From Gammaproteobacteria bacterium (lineage in GTDB: Bacteria; Pseudomonadota; Gammaproteobacteria; DRLM01): 36,723 nt of DNA. Where the stretch lies: positions 1 to 36,723 of the forward strand of contig JAHFRV010000031.1 of the NCBI GenBank assembly GCA_023266095.1, written 5' to 3'. Below the pieces are notes generated by a model. That model searched no databases. It had not been told where the DNA came from and worked only from the letters and a program-made list of their open reading frames with translations. Position numbers and translations under genes: made by a program. Positions 1 to 7,814 of this stretch are shown one piece after another (positions within the stretch are counted from its first letter, which is position 1; each line of letters starts with the position of its first letter).

Positions 1-672
1 ACTGAACAAAAACCAGGCGAACACCGCGGCGCCCACCCCGGCCAGACCCGCGCCCGCCAAACGGCCGAACAACGCCCGCAACATAAATCCGCCTATCAGC
101 GTCGCGGCGAGCAAGGTCGGCAGCCCCGCCTCCAAGTCGCCGGGCGCCACCGCCTGACGGGACGCCGCGGGTAAGGGCTCACCCTCGATCAAACGCATGA
201 GTTGTTGCACCCCGGCCACGACTCCGCCGGCGTAATCGCCGCTTTTGAAATAGGGCACGATGACCTCGGCGATCACCCGCTTGGCCACTGCGTCGGGTAT
301 CGCCCCTTCCAAGCCGTAGCCCACTTCGATGCGCAGCGCGCGGTCTTGCACCGCCACCAGCAACAATACACCGTCATCGATGTTTTTACGGCCGAGCTTC
401 CACTGCTCCACGACACGGATCGAATATTGCTCAATGCTCTCCGGCTGGGTGGTGGGCACGATGAGCACGGCGAGCTGCGCGCCGCGCTGCGCCTCGAACT
501 CAGTAAGAGTCTGCTCCAAGGCGGCGCGTTGCTCGGCAGCGAGCGCACCGGCGAGGTCGGTGACATGCTCGCGCAGCGGCGGCACCGCCACGTCCGCCGC
601 GGCCCACGGCGCGAACCCGATAAGCGCCGCCAGCAGCGCCCAACAGCGGAGCCATGCGCGGGCGGCGATCAC
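1..672 (-). CDS. TPM-domain (YgcG-like) membrane protein, 3' end outside the window
   Basis: The reading frame stays open to the left edge, so the C-terminus is missing (224 codons visible). I chose a GTG start at 672, one base after the lemA stop, because it gives a clean signal peptide (IAARAWLRCW...WAAA) followed at once by the conserved TPM opening VPPLREHVTDLAGAL. The TPM fold continues with TLTEFEAQRGAQLAVLIVPT, a WKLGRKNIDDGVLLLVA block and a VGYGLEGAIPDA block, all hallmarks of the family. After about residue 160 come hydrophobic, Gly/Ala-rich membrane segments; family members often end in a glycine-rich tail, which would lie outside the window. TPM proteins are periplasmic or membrane-attached, often encoded beside LemA, and their biochemical role is poorly defined. 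The tight spacing implies cotranscription with lemA. The family call is firm; no specific reaction can be assigned. Confidence 0.85.
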   Translation of the reverse strand, partial: MIAARAWLRCWALLAALIGFAPWAAADVAVPPLREHVTDLAGALAAEQRAALEQTLTEFEAQRGAQLAVLIVPTTQPESIEQYSIRVVEQWKLGRKNIDDGVLLLVAVQDRALRIEVGYGLEGAIPDAVAKRVIAEVIVPYFKSGDYAGGVVAGVQQLMRLIEGEPLPAASRQAVAPGDLEAGLPTLLAATLIGGFMLRALFGRLAGAGLAGVGAAVFAWFLFS

Positions 673-673
673 C

Positions 674-1297
674 TTACTGCGCAGGGGCGGGCTGCGGTGC
701 ACCGGGCTGCGCACCGAAATCCACCCGCGGCGCATTGGAAATCGCCTGCTCGTTCTCAACGCTGAAATTGGGTTTGGTTTTGTAACCGAACACCATGGCG
801 GTGAGATTGGACGGGAAGGATCTCACCGTCACGTTATAGTCCTGGACCGCTTTGATATATCGATTGCGCGCCACGGTGATGCGGTTTTCCGTGCCCTCCA
901 ATTGCGCCTGCAGGTCACGGAACACACCGTCGGCCTTGAGCTGCGGGTAGTTCTCCGACACCGCCAGCAAACGCGCCAGCGACGAAGACAACTGACCCTG
1001 CACCTCTTGAAAACGGGCGAAGGCCTGTTCATCGTTGATCAGTTCGGGGGTGGCCTGAATGCTACCCACTTTGGCGCGCGCCTCGGCCACTTGCGTGAGG
1101 ATGGCTTGCTCGTGGGCCGCGTACCCCTTCACCACATTCACCAGATTGGGCACTAAATCGGCGCGGCGCTGATATTGATTGACGACCTCCGACCAGGCCG
1201 CCTTGATTTGCTCGTCGGTCACTTGCAGAGTGTTGTACCCGCAGCCACTGAGCGACAACAGCGTCACCCACATCAGGAATCCCGTCACCATGCGCAT
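674..1297 (-). CDS. lemA: LemA family lipoprotein
   Basis: A 207-residue protein when started at the ATG at 1297, which has an AAAGGAG ribosome site seven bases upstream; the frame also extends to 1345 without support. The N-terminus is a lipoprotein signal with lipobox LSGC, so the mature protein is probably membrane anchored. The LemA core follows: a YNTLQ start, the helix WSEVVNQYQRRADLVPNLVNVVKG, then ENYPQLKAD, and the terminal VRSFPSNLTAMVFGYK and PRVDFG motifs. LemA proteins form a helical bundle; their cellular role is unclear, though they are recurrently paired with TPM-domain proteins as here. The downstream TPM gene starts one base past the stop. Family assignment is secure; function is unknown. 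Confidence 0.93.
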   Translation of the reverse strand: MRMVTGFLMWVTLLSLSGCGYNTLQVTDEQIKAAWSEVVNQYQRRADLVPNLVNVVKGYAAHEQAILTQVAEARAKVGSIQATPELINDEQAFARFQEVQGQLSSSLARLLAVSENYPQLKADGVFRDLQAQLEGTENRITVARNRYIKAVQDYNVTVRSFPSNLTAMVFGYKTKPNFSVENEQAISNAPRVDFGAQPGAPQPAPAQ

Positions 1298-1377
1298 CGC
1301 GTTTCTCCTTTGGCCAAAATCGAAGCTAGGCGGCCATTGTAACAAAAGCGGGCGGCGGATATTTTTACTGGCCTAAA

Positions 1378-1411
1378 AACACAGCGGCCCCGTAGCGGGG
1401 CCGCTGTTTAT
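1378..1411 (-). terminator. Rho-independent terminator behind the beta-barrel gene
   Basis: A perfect 12-base-pair stem (ACAGCGGCCCCG at 1381-1392 paired with 1396-1407) closes a three-base loop. Read on the minus strand it is followed by GTTTTTAGG, a short U-tract. It lies about 20 bases beyond the stop of the gene ending at 1432 and separates it from lemA. The stem is symmetrical, but the T-run favours minus-strand function. Confidence 0.85.
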
Positions 1412-1431
1412 CTCTTGGCCGACTCGAGCAA

Positions 1432-2688
1432 TTAAAAGCGGAAACCCAGCTGGAGGCCCGCGCCCACCTCGTCGCTGTTACCCATCGCGGCGATATCGAT
1501 ATGAACACCGAAAGGCGAGAGGCCCACGCCCAACGAAGCGGTGCTGGTGTCGCTGTCGCTGATGTTGTGGCGATAACCCAAACGCAGTTGCAGCGTATCC
1601 CAACCGTTCCATTCGGCGCCGACCGCCCAGTATTGGCTGGCGCCGTCGAGACCGGCGGGGTCGTTCTCCACTAAATCGAGATCGGTCGCGATGGTGAGCG
1701 ACTTCCATTCATAGGCCAGGCCCAACCGGTATTGCGGATCCAGATTGATGGTATTACCCAAGATGGTCTGGTATTCCTGCGGAATCAGATTCTTCGCCAC
1801 CAAACCGGTGGTCCAGCCGTTAGCATAACGGTGGGCGATACCGACATCGAAATTAAAGTCGGTGTACTCTTTCTCGCCCTCGTCTATCGACAGGTCGGCG
1901 GTTTCCACATCCAGGCGGTAATCGAAGGTTTTGGCCTGCACCATTTTCGGCGTGATCCCGATCGCCACGCCTTGGCCGCCGAAACTGAACTCACGAGCCA
2001 GCGACACGCCGACTTCCGACAAAACCACGCCGCGGCCCTGCACCGAGGACGTCATATTATCGGTGGGATCGATGATGTCACCGTTGCTGTCCACCACCCC
2101 GGACGGGTCATTGGCCTCCAGGCCGTCGATCACCGCGTTGACTTTATTAACATCGGATTGCGTAATCTCGAGTAAGGCCCCGCCCATGGCGCGTGCATTA
2201 ATGTACAGCGACGCTCCGAAACGTTTGCTCGGCACGCCGAGCACGGCGCCGACGTGTAACTCGCCGTCCACCGCCTTATTGGAAAGCGTACCCAACCCGC
2301 CCACCAAGGCACGACCGGTAGCCACCACCGCGTCTTTGGCGGTGCTCAATTCGCCGACCGTGGTGGCGCTATTCCACTGGTCCACCGCGTTGCTGAACGC
2401 ATTGATGTAGTCGGCCGATTGAAAATCGTCCAGGCTATTCACCATTTCATCGGGATCGGCGACCCGCGCGCCGAGCACCGGAAACTCGAGACTGAAATCC
2501 TCGCCTTCACGGCCGATGGCCAGCAAAGCCGGGTTAAAAAAACTGGCATTGGCGCTGGTGCCCGACGCCACGCCGGTACCGCCCATGGCCATTGAACGCG
2601 GATCGAAGCTGCCGAAAGACACGGCCCCCGCATCCTGCATCGCCAATAACACTACCGGCAAACCCATCAATAAAGCACGTTTGTCCAT
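1432..2688 (-). CDS. Outer-membrane beta-barrel protein, TraF-like (PF13729-type) family
   Basis: A 418-residue protein from the ATG at 2688, preceded by a GAGAGGG ribosome site; an in-frame extension to 2736 has no such site. The N-terminus (MDKRALLMGLPVVLLAMQ, cleaved near DAGAV) is a Sec signal. The mature protein begins FDPRSMAMGGTGVA, then ANASFFNPALLA, a signature shared by FadL-like and conjugal-transfer-TraF-like barrels. The rest alternates strand-like stretches such as GVSLAREFSFGG, YRLGLAYEW and LQLRLGYRHN and ends in LQLGFRF, the terminal aromatic expected for BAM-assembled proteins. Annotation pipelines usually name such proteins conjugal transfer protein TraF, but nothing nearby suggests conjugation. 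Cargo or role is unknown. The gene stands alone with its own terminator. Confidence 0.7.
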   Translation of the reverse strand: MDKRALLMGLPVVLLAMQDAGAVSFGSFDPRSMAMGGTGVASGTSANASFFNPALLAIGREGEDFSLEFPVLGARVADPDEMVNSLDDFQSADYINAFSNAVDQWNSATTVGELSTAKDAVVATGRALVGGLGTLSNKAVDGELHVGAVLGVPSKRFGASLYINARAMGGALLEITQSDVNKVNAVIDGLEANDPSGVVDSNGDIIDPTDNMTSSVQGRGVVLSEVGVSLAREFSFGGQGVAIGITPKMVQAKTFDYRLDVETADLSIDEGEKEYTDFNFDVGIAHRYANGWTTGLVAKNLIPQEYQTILGNTINLDPQYRLGLAYEWKSLTIATDLDLVENDPAGLDGASQYWAVGAEWNGWDTLQLRLGYRHNISDSDTSTASLGVGLSPFGVHIDIAAMGNSDEVGAGLQLGFRF

Positions 2689-2807
2689 GTATCCCTCTCC
2701 GTATAGCCACAACATCCTCCGGCGTCCGGCTCGCATCCGTCACACCGCCATGTCTGGAGCTATCGTCCTGCATAAGGGGGACTTTAGAAGGTAAGCGTTG
2801 TCGGCGG

Positions 2808-2835
2808 AATATAAATACGCTCGACCTTCACCCAA
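2808..2835 (-). promoter_or_regulatory. Possible sigma70-type promoter for the beta-barrel gene
   Basis: On the minus strand a TATATT (-10-like, 5 of 6 matches, 2808-2813) lies 16 bases from TTGGGT (weak -35, 2830-2835), about 120 bases upstream of the ATG at 2688. The -35 match is poor, so this is only a candidate. Confidence 0.25.
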
Positions 2836-3030
2836 GACCGGAACGACACGGCAAGCCGAAATGGTGGGACCAATGGCTGCCATCCCGGCCGGTTCGCGAC
2901 TAAACTATTGAAAATGTCTAAGCGGCATACCGGTGCGTTAATGAAAAAACGGTATCTGGCGCCCTAGTGGGTGGTTTTGGTGCGCTTGAACGGACGGGGT
3001 GCATTAACCTCTGATTGGCTATCACACAAC

Positions 3031-3051
3031 ATTGCACTTTCAGACTGCAAT
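3031..3051. promoter_or_regulatory. Operator-like dyad upstream of the PEP-CTERM gene
   Basis: ATTGCA at 3031-3036 and TGCAAT at 3046-3051 form a six-base inverted repeat with a nine-base spacer, about 165 bases before the ATG. Two more TTGCA elements follow within 60 bases. This is the geometry of a dimeric regulator site, but no regulator can be named. Confidence 0.3.
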
Positions 3052-3063
3052 TGAAATGGAATA

Positions 3064-3090
3064 TAAAATCTTTAGGATATAAGTCTTGCA
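3064..3090 (+). promoter_or_regulatory. Shared upstream motif, copy 1
   Basis: TAAAATCTTTAGG (3064-3076), then CTTGCA (3085-3090), 140 bases before the PEP-CTERM gene start. A 12-of-13 copy followed by the same CTTGCA lies before the next plus-strand gene at 4200-4218. GG and TTGCA resemble a sigma54 -24/-12 element, but GG and GC are 11 bases apart rather than the usual 10, so I do not call it a sigma54 promoter. Confidence 0.35.
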
Positions 3091-3215
3091 CCGATCAACT
3101 GCTTTTGCATTTTATGGCTTAATTGCGATTTAAATCCTACAATGGAAGCAGTCGGCCGAGACTGGGGACAAACTCGCTAACGAGACCAAACTTAGGGAAT
3201 GTAAGGAGATCAACG

Positions 3216-3992
3216 ATGACCAGTATTAGGACGTCCATGTGGAATAGATTATTGATCGGCGCCGTGGCTGCCCTCTGCGCCACCACCGCCCAGGCGCTAC
3301 CCACCACCTATACCAGCCGGGCCGCCTTCGACACGGCCATCGCCGCCATCGTCCCCGCCGTAAATTCGAACGTAATCAACTTCGAGAGCGGATCCGGCGG
3401 CGACTTGATTCCCAGTGGATTCAGTTTTGCCGGTTTGAATTTTTCCTATGCGATTCCCGGCGGCCCGCCTCCGTTCCAGATCGGCGTCAATAGCAGCCCG
3501 CTGGCGGGAACATCTGGCTCGAACTTTCTCGGAGTCACCAACGACGGCGGCGCCAGCTTCAGCCAATTCGCGCTGGGGGATCAGATAAATTTCAGTTTCG
3601 CGGCGTCCCATGCCTTCGGCATGTACATCATCGTCAGTGACACCTCCTTCGATTTCTTCGCTAACGACGTCAATCTGACTTTCGCGGGCACCACTTTATC
3701 CAACGTGGATGCGGACGTCGCAACCAGCGTGACCCCCAACAATGTCGCGGCCTTGTTCGTAGGCATCGTCGATCCTGCCGCCACCTATACCACCGCCAGC
3801 CTGCTGTTCGGCCCCGTGGGCGGCGCGGCGGGCGCTCCATTCTTCGAAATAGACGACATCGTCAAGACATCCGCCATCGGATCCGGCACTCCCGACGGTA
3901 CCGTTCCCGAACCCACGACTCTGGCTTTATTGGGCGTGGGCATGATGGGAATCACCTTGGCGCGCCGGAAAAAGGCGATAACGCGGCAGTAA
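3216..3992 (+). CDS. PEP-CTERM sorting domain protein (secreted, exosortase substrate)
   Basis: A 258-residue protein from the ATG at 3216, chosen because AAGGAG lies seven bases upstream; the frame extends back to 3123 without support. Residues 1-28 form a signal peptide (WNRLLIGAVAALCATTAQA). The middle (about 29-230) is a low-charge, Gly/Ser/Asn/Phe-rich beta-type domain (for example FESGSGGDLIPSGFSFAGLNF) that I cannot place in a catalytic family. The C-terminus is diagnostic: VPEPTTLALLG, then a hydrophobic helix and the basic tail ARRKKAITRQ. This is the PEP-CTERM signal recognised by exosortase in exopolysaccharide-producing Gram-negative bacteria. No exosortase or polysaccharide genes are in the window, so the sorting enzyme must be elsewhere. 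The exported domain's function is unknown. Confidence 0.9.
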   Translation: MTSIRTSMWNRLLIGAVAALCATTAQALPTTYTSRAAFDTAIAAIVPAVNSNVINFESGSGGDLIPSGFSFAGLNFSYAIPGGPPPFQIGVNSSPLAGTSGSNFLGVTNDGGASFSQFALGDQINFSFAASHAFGMYIIVSDTSFDFFANDVNLTFAGTTLSNVDADVATSVTPNNVAALFVGIVDPAATYTTASLLFGPVGGAAGAPFFEIDDIVKTSAIGSGTPDGTVPEPTTLALLGVGMMGITLARRKKAITRQ

Positions 3993-4021
3993 CACTCGCT
4001 GGTCGCGGACAGTGGCGAGTG
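3993..4021 (+). other. Stem-loop directly after the PEP-CTERM gene
   Basis: CACTCGC (3993-3999) pairs with GCGAGTG (4015-4021) immediately after the TAA stop. No U-tract follows, so it may protect the mRNA end or weakly terminate rather than act as a classical terminator. Confidence 0.4.
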
Positions 4022-4199
4022 AACAGCCGTGGCACGCATTTCTTATGTTTCTAAATCGCTACCGGACAATTCGGAATGCTGCAAATTACCTGGTTTGCCG
4101 CATTCGATGATAGCCACTTGACTGAACCATCGAGATACTCACAACGACCTACCGCCCATACTGAAAAATCCATTTCCGATTTTGAACGACCTGCATTCG

Positions 4200-4218
4200 T
4201 AAAATCTTAAGGCTTGCA
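4200..4218 (+). promoter_or_regulatory. Shared upstream motif, copy 2
   Basis: TAAAATCTTAAGG at 4200-4212 is directly followed by CTTGCA (4213-4218), 64 bases before the start of the tail-collar gene. It matches copy 1 (3064-3076) in 12 of 13 positions. Both genes encode exported proteins, so a shared regulator or sigma factor is plausible but unproven. Confidence 0.35.
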
Positions 4219-4275
4219 AAACATGCGGAGCGCCATACTTACCAAACCCATCACTCACTCAAGGAGGACGTCACC

Positions 4276-4941
4276 ATGAAAAAAATATCAAAAACCGTTA
4301 TTCAAGGACTGAGCCTGGCCATCGCCAGCTTCGTGATGACACCCGGCACAGCCTCGGCCTGCAACACCGAACCCTTTTTGGGCACGGTCTGCGCCTTCGG
4401 CTTCAATTTTTGTCCGCGCGGCTACCTGCCCGCCAACGGTTCACTCTTGCCCATCAGCCAGAACACCGCCCTCTTCTCCTTGCTCGGCACCACCTATGGC
4501 GGCAACGGCACCACGACCTTCGGCCTGCCGGACTTGCGCGGCCGCACCCTGGTGGGGGCCGGTCAAGGCCCCGGCCTGTCACCGGTTAATCTCGGCGAGA
4601 TGGCGGGTACCGAGCAAGTCACTCTGACGGTGAATCAATTGCCGCCGCATAGCCACTCGGCGACGACGAATGTAACCGTCACCGCGACGGCGCGCGCCTT
4701 GGGCGCCGCGGGCAACACCGACAATCCCAGCGGCAACAGCCTGGCGATGGTGTCTCGGCAAAATCTTTACAGCAACGCCGCGCCGACCGTCAACATGAGC
4801 GCCAACGCCATCGGCACCACGGCCAACGCCACTACCACTGTCGCTTCGACCGGCGGGGGACAAGCCATCGAGAACCGCTCGCCTTATCTGGGAATCAATT
4901 ACTGCATCGCGGTGGAAGGCATCTTTCCCTCGCGCAATTAA
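4276..4941 (+). CDS. Secreted phage tail collar / microcystin-dependent-like protein
   Basis: A 221-residue protein with an AAGGAGG ribosome site just upstream of ATG 4276. Residues 1-28 form a Sec signal peptide (VIQGLSLAIASFVMT...TASA). The mature part begins NTEPFLGTV and carries the full Tail_Collar (PF07484) signature: CPRGYLPANGSLLPISQNTALFSLLGTTYGGNGTTTFGLPDLRGR (about 46-91), then GTEQVTLTVNQLPPHSHS. This is the order seen in the MdpB microcystin-dependent proteins and phage tail-fibre collars. The Thr/Ala/Asn-rich C-terminal half (about 125-200) resembles the trimeric tip of such proteins and ends with ENRSPYLGINYCIA. Unlike phage or MdpB versions it has a signal peptide and several extra cysteines near the mature N-terminus. 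No phage structural gene is nearby. Its role is unknown; a surface or extracellular adhesin-like function is my inference. Confidence 0.85.
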   Translation: MKKISKTVIQGLSLAIASFVMTPGTASACNTEPFLGTVCAFGFNFCPRGYLPANGSLLPISQNTALFSLLGTTYGGNGTTTFGLPDLRGRTLVGAGQGPGLSPVNLGEMAGTEQVTLTVNQLPPHSHSATTNVTVTATARALGAAGNTDNPSGNSLAMVSRQNLYSNAAPTVNMSANAIGTTANATTTVASTGGGQAIENRSPYLGINYCIAVEGIFPSRN

Positions 4942-5032
4942 CCAAGTTCCACCGCGCGCGGCACCAAACAACCCTGATCCGGCGGCGCGCGTGGGACGTT
5001 ACCGATAGCGATCAATCTCGCCGTTCTTACTC

Positions 5033-5068
5033 ATCCAGCCCTTCTCTCTCACGGGAGAAGGGCTGGAT
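5033..5068. repeat. Perfect palindromic element, possible interspersed repeat
   Basis: ATCCAGCCCTTCTC (5033-5046) and its exact reverse complement (5055-5068) form a 14-base-pair stem around the loop TCTCACGG. It lies between the convergent tail-collar and trpC genes. There is no U-tract on either strand. The form (pyrimidine-rich arm, short loop, intergenic) resembles REP-type or similar dispersed palindromes; only one copy is in the window. Confidence 0.6.
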
Positions 5069-5193
5069 GTAGTGATCAGGAGTTTTCAGCGAAAGCGAGG
5101 GATATGAGGACGCCTCGGTTGCACATTATCAATCCCGTCCTTCAGCCAGCGGATGGATAATGCGCGGCAAACTCCAAAAACAGCACGACGTCC

Positions 5194-5991
5194 TCACATA
5201 AATATACGCGCCAACTCGGCACCGGGATCGGCGGCGCGCATGAAGGCCTCGCCCACCAAAAAGGCATTAACCCGATGACGCCGCATCAAGGCCACGTCAT
5301 CACGGCTATGGATACCGCTTTCGGTGATGACGATGCGACCGGCGGGCATCTTGCCCAGCAAATCGAGAGTCGTTGCCAAACGGGTGTCGAAATTACGCAG
5401 ATTACGGTTGTTGATGCCGATGAGCGGCGTCGCCAACCGCAAGGCACGCTCCAGTTCCTCGGCGTCGTGCACTTCCACCAATACCGCCATCTTCAACTCG
5501 GCGGCGAGTTGCGCCAATTCGTGCATCACAGCGTCACCCAGCGCCGCGACGATCAGCAAAATACCATCGGCGCCTATCACCCGCGCCTCGTAGACTTGAT
5601 AGGGATCGATGATGAAATCCTTGCGCAGCACCGGCAACTCGCAGGCGGCACGCGCCTGTTGCAAATACGCCTCGTCACCTTGGAAAAAATCCTGGTCGGT
5701 GAGGACGGACAGACAGGCCGCGCCGTGTTGCGCATAACTGCGTGCGATCGCGGCGGGATCGAAATCCTCGCGCAACACTCCTTTGCTGGGCGAAGCCTTT
5801 TTGATCTCGGCGATCACCGCCGGTTTACCCACCGCCAATCGGGTCCGCAGCGCACCGGTGAAATCCCGCGGCGTGGGCGCCGATGCCACTTGGGCACGCA
5901 AGGCATGCAGCGGCACTCGCACGCTGCGCTCGGCGATCTCTTCGCTTTTGCGTTGGAGTATTCGTTTGAGAATATCAGGGGTATCAGTCAT
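5194..5991 (-). CDS. trpC: Indole-3-glycerol phosphate synthase
   Basis: A 265-residue monofunctional TrpC catalysing ring closure of CdRP to indole-3-glycerol phosphate in tryptophan synthesis. It has the (beta/alpha)8 signature: [15 protein letters not shown] (catalytic lysine), [41 protein letters not shown] (catalytic lysine in RKDF), [25 protein letters not shown] and AFLVGEAFM. Length is normal for the family. It is the last gene of the rpe-gph-trpE-trpG-trpD-trpC run, 132 bases after trpD. The trpF domain found fused in some enterobacteria is absent, so phosphoribosylanthranilate isomerase must be encoded elsewhere, as must trpA and trpB. Confidence 0.97.
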   Translation of the reverse strand: MTDTPDILKRILQRKSEEIAERSVRVPLHALRAQVASAPTPRDFTGALRTRLAVGKPAVIAEIKKASPSKGVLREDFDPAAIARSYAQHGAACLSVLTDQDFFQGDEAYLQQARAACELPVLRKDFIIDPYQVYEARVIGADGILLIVAALGDAVMHELAQLAAELKMAVLVEVHDAEELERALRLATPLIGINNRNLRNFDTRLATTLDLLGKMPAGRIVITESGIHSRDDVALMRRHRVNAFLVGEAFMRAADPGAELARIFM

Positions 5992-6123
5992 GTCGTTCGT
6001 TACATGTCTCTAGATCAAAGAAAATGTGGCGCGGGCTACCGCGTCTCGCCATGTCTTGAATACAAGATTAACCGTCAAGAAGAGGGATGACCTTACCGAC
6101 TCGGCGGCTCAAAATGAACTGTT

Positions 6124-7146
6124 CTAAACTTTGAACTCATTGGTCAGCTTCACCAACGCATCCAACTTTTTTTGCGCCGCGCCGCTGGCGATCACCTCGC
6201 GGGCCTTGGTCACGCCTGCCGCCCAACTTCCGGCGAGCCCCGCCACATAAATCGCCGCGCCGGCATTGAGACTGACGATATCGCGCGCCGGACCGGGCTG
6301 ATCGGCCAATACGGCACGCAGCACGACCAGGCTCTGTTGCGCATCTTCCACCACCAGCGCGCCGATATCGGTACGGGTGATGCCGAATTGCTCCGGCGTC
6401 AACATGGCGCGGCTGATGCGTCCGTCTTTGAGTTCGGCGACCTGGGTGGCCGCGCCGACAGTGATCTCATCGATCCCGTCTTCACCGTGCACCACCAGCA
6501 CATGACGGCTGCCCAAACGCTGCAACACCTGCGCAAGCGGCTCCAACCACTGCGCACTGAACACGCCGACCACTTGGTTGGGTGCACCGGCCGGATTGGT
6601 GAGCGGCCCGAGTAGATTGAACAGTGTGCGCACGCCCATTTCGCGGCGCGGGCCGATGGCATACTTCATCGCGCCGTGATGCAGCGGCGCGAACATGAAG
6701 CCCACCCCCACCTCGCGCACGCAGCGCGCGACTTGCTCGGAATTCAGATTCAAGTTCACGCCGGCCGCCTCCAACACATCCGCGCTGCCGGAGCGGCTCG
6801 ACACCGAACGGTTGCCATGTTTGGCCACCTGCGCGCCGGCCGCCGCCGCGACGAAGGCGCTACAGGTCGAGACATTGAAAGTGCCGCGCGCATCGCCGCC
6901 GGTGCCGCAGGTATCCACCACATGCTCGCCGCTCACCGCGACCCGGCTGACCAGTTCACGCATCACTTGCGCGGCGGCGGCGATCTCGTCCACCGTTTCG
7001 CCTTTCATGCGCAGGCCGATGAGAAAACCGCCGATCTGCGCGGGCGTGGCGCCGCCGGTCATGATGCTGCGCATTACTTCGGTCATCTCCTCGGCGGAGA
7101 GATCACGGCGCTCGGTGACGGCGCGGATAGCGGATGGCATGTCCAT
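6124..7146 (-). CDS. trpD: Anthranilate phosphoribosyltransferase
   Basis: A 340-residue TrpD that transfers phosphoribose from PRPP to anthranilate. Visible motifs are [18 protein letters not shown] (PRPP-binding loop), [58 protein letters not shown] and a [12 protein letters not shown] block, all in canonical order. Length matches stand-alone TrpD; there is no fused amidotransferase domain. It starts at ATG 7146, after a repeat-filled 67-base gap following trpG (stop 7214). That gap contains an inverted repeat that could form a hairpin in the operon mRNA and might tune trpD/trpC expression relative to trpEG. Confidence 0.97.
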   Translation of the reverse strand: MDMPSAIRAVTERRDLSAEEMTEVMRSIMTGGATPAQIGGFLIGLRMKGETVDEIAAAAQVMRELVSRVAVSGEHVVDTCGTGGDARGTFNVSTCSAFVAAAAGAQVAKHGNRSVSSRSGSADVLEAAGVNLNLNSEQVARCVREVGVGFMFAPLHHGAMKYAIGPRREMGVRTLFNLLGPLTNPAGAPNQVVGVFSAQWLEPLAQVLQRLGSRHVLVVHGEDGIDEITVGAATQVAELKDGRISRAMLTPEQFGITRTDIGALVVEDAQQSLVVLRAVLADQPGPARDIVSLNAGAAIYVAGLAGSWAAGVTKAREVIASGAAQKKLDALVKLTNEFKV

Positions 7147-7148
7147 GA

Positions 7149-7234
7149 TTACAAGTTACAAGAGCCGAGTAGCAAGGAGCAAGATAAAAAAGAAGACTGC
7201 CGGATTTTTCTTGCTACTTGCTACTTGCTGCTTT
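7149..7234. repeat. Heptamer-based inverted repeat between trpG and trpD
   Basis: GTAGCAAGGAGCAAGA (7169-7184) and TCTTGCTACTTGCTAC (7209-7224) are reverse complements at 15 of 16 positions, with a 24-base loop. The right arm is made of tandem CTTGCTA units (ACTTGCTACTTGCTGC), and the left flank has degenerate copies. The right arm runs into the 3' end of trpG: the codons for its last residues AASSK and the TAG stop are inside the repeat. This pattern is typical of dispersed short-unit repeats that insert at gene ends. Confidence 0.7.
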
Positions 7235-7810
7235 GACCTCCAAGAAGTTCTTCAACATCGCGTGCCCATGCTGGGTGAGTATCGACTCCGGGTGGAATTG
7301 CACACCTTCCACCGCGAACTCGCGATGTCGTACACCCATGATCTCGTCGCGCTCGCCGCGCTCGTTCTGCGTCCACGCGGTCACTTCCAGACAAGCCGGC
7401 AGTGAGGCCTGCTCGATAATCAAGGAATGATAACGCGTCGCCTCGATGGGATTGGGCAAGCCTTGGAACACACCTTGACCAGCGTGATAAATCGGTGAGG
7501 TCTTGCCGTGCATCACTTGGCGCGCGCGCACCACTTTGCCGCCGAAAGCCTGGCCGATACTTTGATGACCGAGACAGACTCCCAGCAAGGGAATCTTGCC
7601 GGCGAAATGCTGGATAACGGCGATGGATATCCCCGCCTCGCTGGGCGTACACGGGCCCGGCGAGATCACGATGTGGTCGGGTTTGAGCCGCGCGATCTCT
7701 TCGAGCGTGATCTGATCATTACGGTACACGCGCACGTCGGCGCCCAACTCACCCAGGTATTGCACCAGGTTGTAGGTAAACGAATCGTAGTTGTCGATCA
7801 TCAGCAACAT
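7214..7810 (-). CDS. trpG: Anthranilate synthase component II (glutamine amidotransferase)
   Basis: A 198-residue class I glutamine amidotransferase that releases ammonia from glutamine for TrpE. It opens [23 protein letters not shown]. The nucleophile elbow is [17 protein letters not shown] (Cys), and the His/Glu pair is in [21 protein letters not shown] matches the HGK motif. Three bases separate its start from the trpE stop, so translation is probably coupled. In many bacteria the same protein also serves PabB in folate synthesis; the position next to trpE favours TrpG, with dual use possible. The last residues (AASSK) and the stop codon lie in a short repeat, so the native C-terminus may have been replaced. 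Confidence 0.95.
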   Translation of the reverse strand: MLLMIDNYDSFTYNLVQYLGELGADVRVYRNDQITLEEIARLKPDHIVISPGPCTPSEAGISIAVIQHFAGKIPLLGVCLGHQSIGQAFGGKVVRARQVMHGKTSPIYHAGQGVFQGLPNPIEATRYHSLIIEQASLPACLEVTAWTQNERGERDEIMGVRHREFAVEGVQFHPESILTQHGHAMLKNFLEVKAASSK

Positions 7811-7814
7811 GACA

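Larger units (their letters stand above)
2689..3215. other. Intergenic region between divergent secreted-protein genes
   Basis: No supported coding sequence lies in these 527 bases; short frames here lack ribosome sites and family resemblance. The stretch must hold promoters for the minus-strand barrel gene and the plus-strand PEP-CTERM gene. Its right half (from about 3030) is clearly richer in A and T than the flanking genes. It contains a dyad ATTGCA...TGCAAT (3031-3051), further TTGCA elements near 3086 and 3105, and a TAAAATCTTTAGG motif at 3064-3076 that recurs before the gene at 4276. Confidence 0.7.

Noticed and set aside
3064-3090. Sigma54 promoter before the PEP-CTERM gene
   Set aside because: GG and GC are 11 bases apart instead of 10 and the TGGCAC core is poor. 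The second copy does not fit either.
4276-4941. Prophage remnant
   Set aside because: No other phage gene, integrase or attachment repeat is near, and the protein has a signal peptide.
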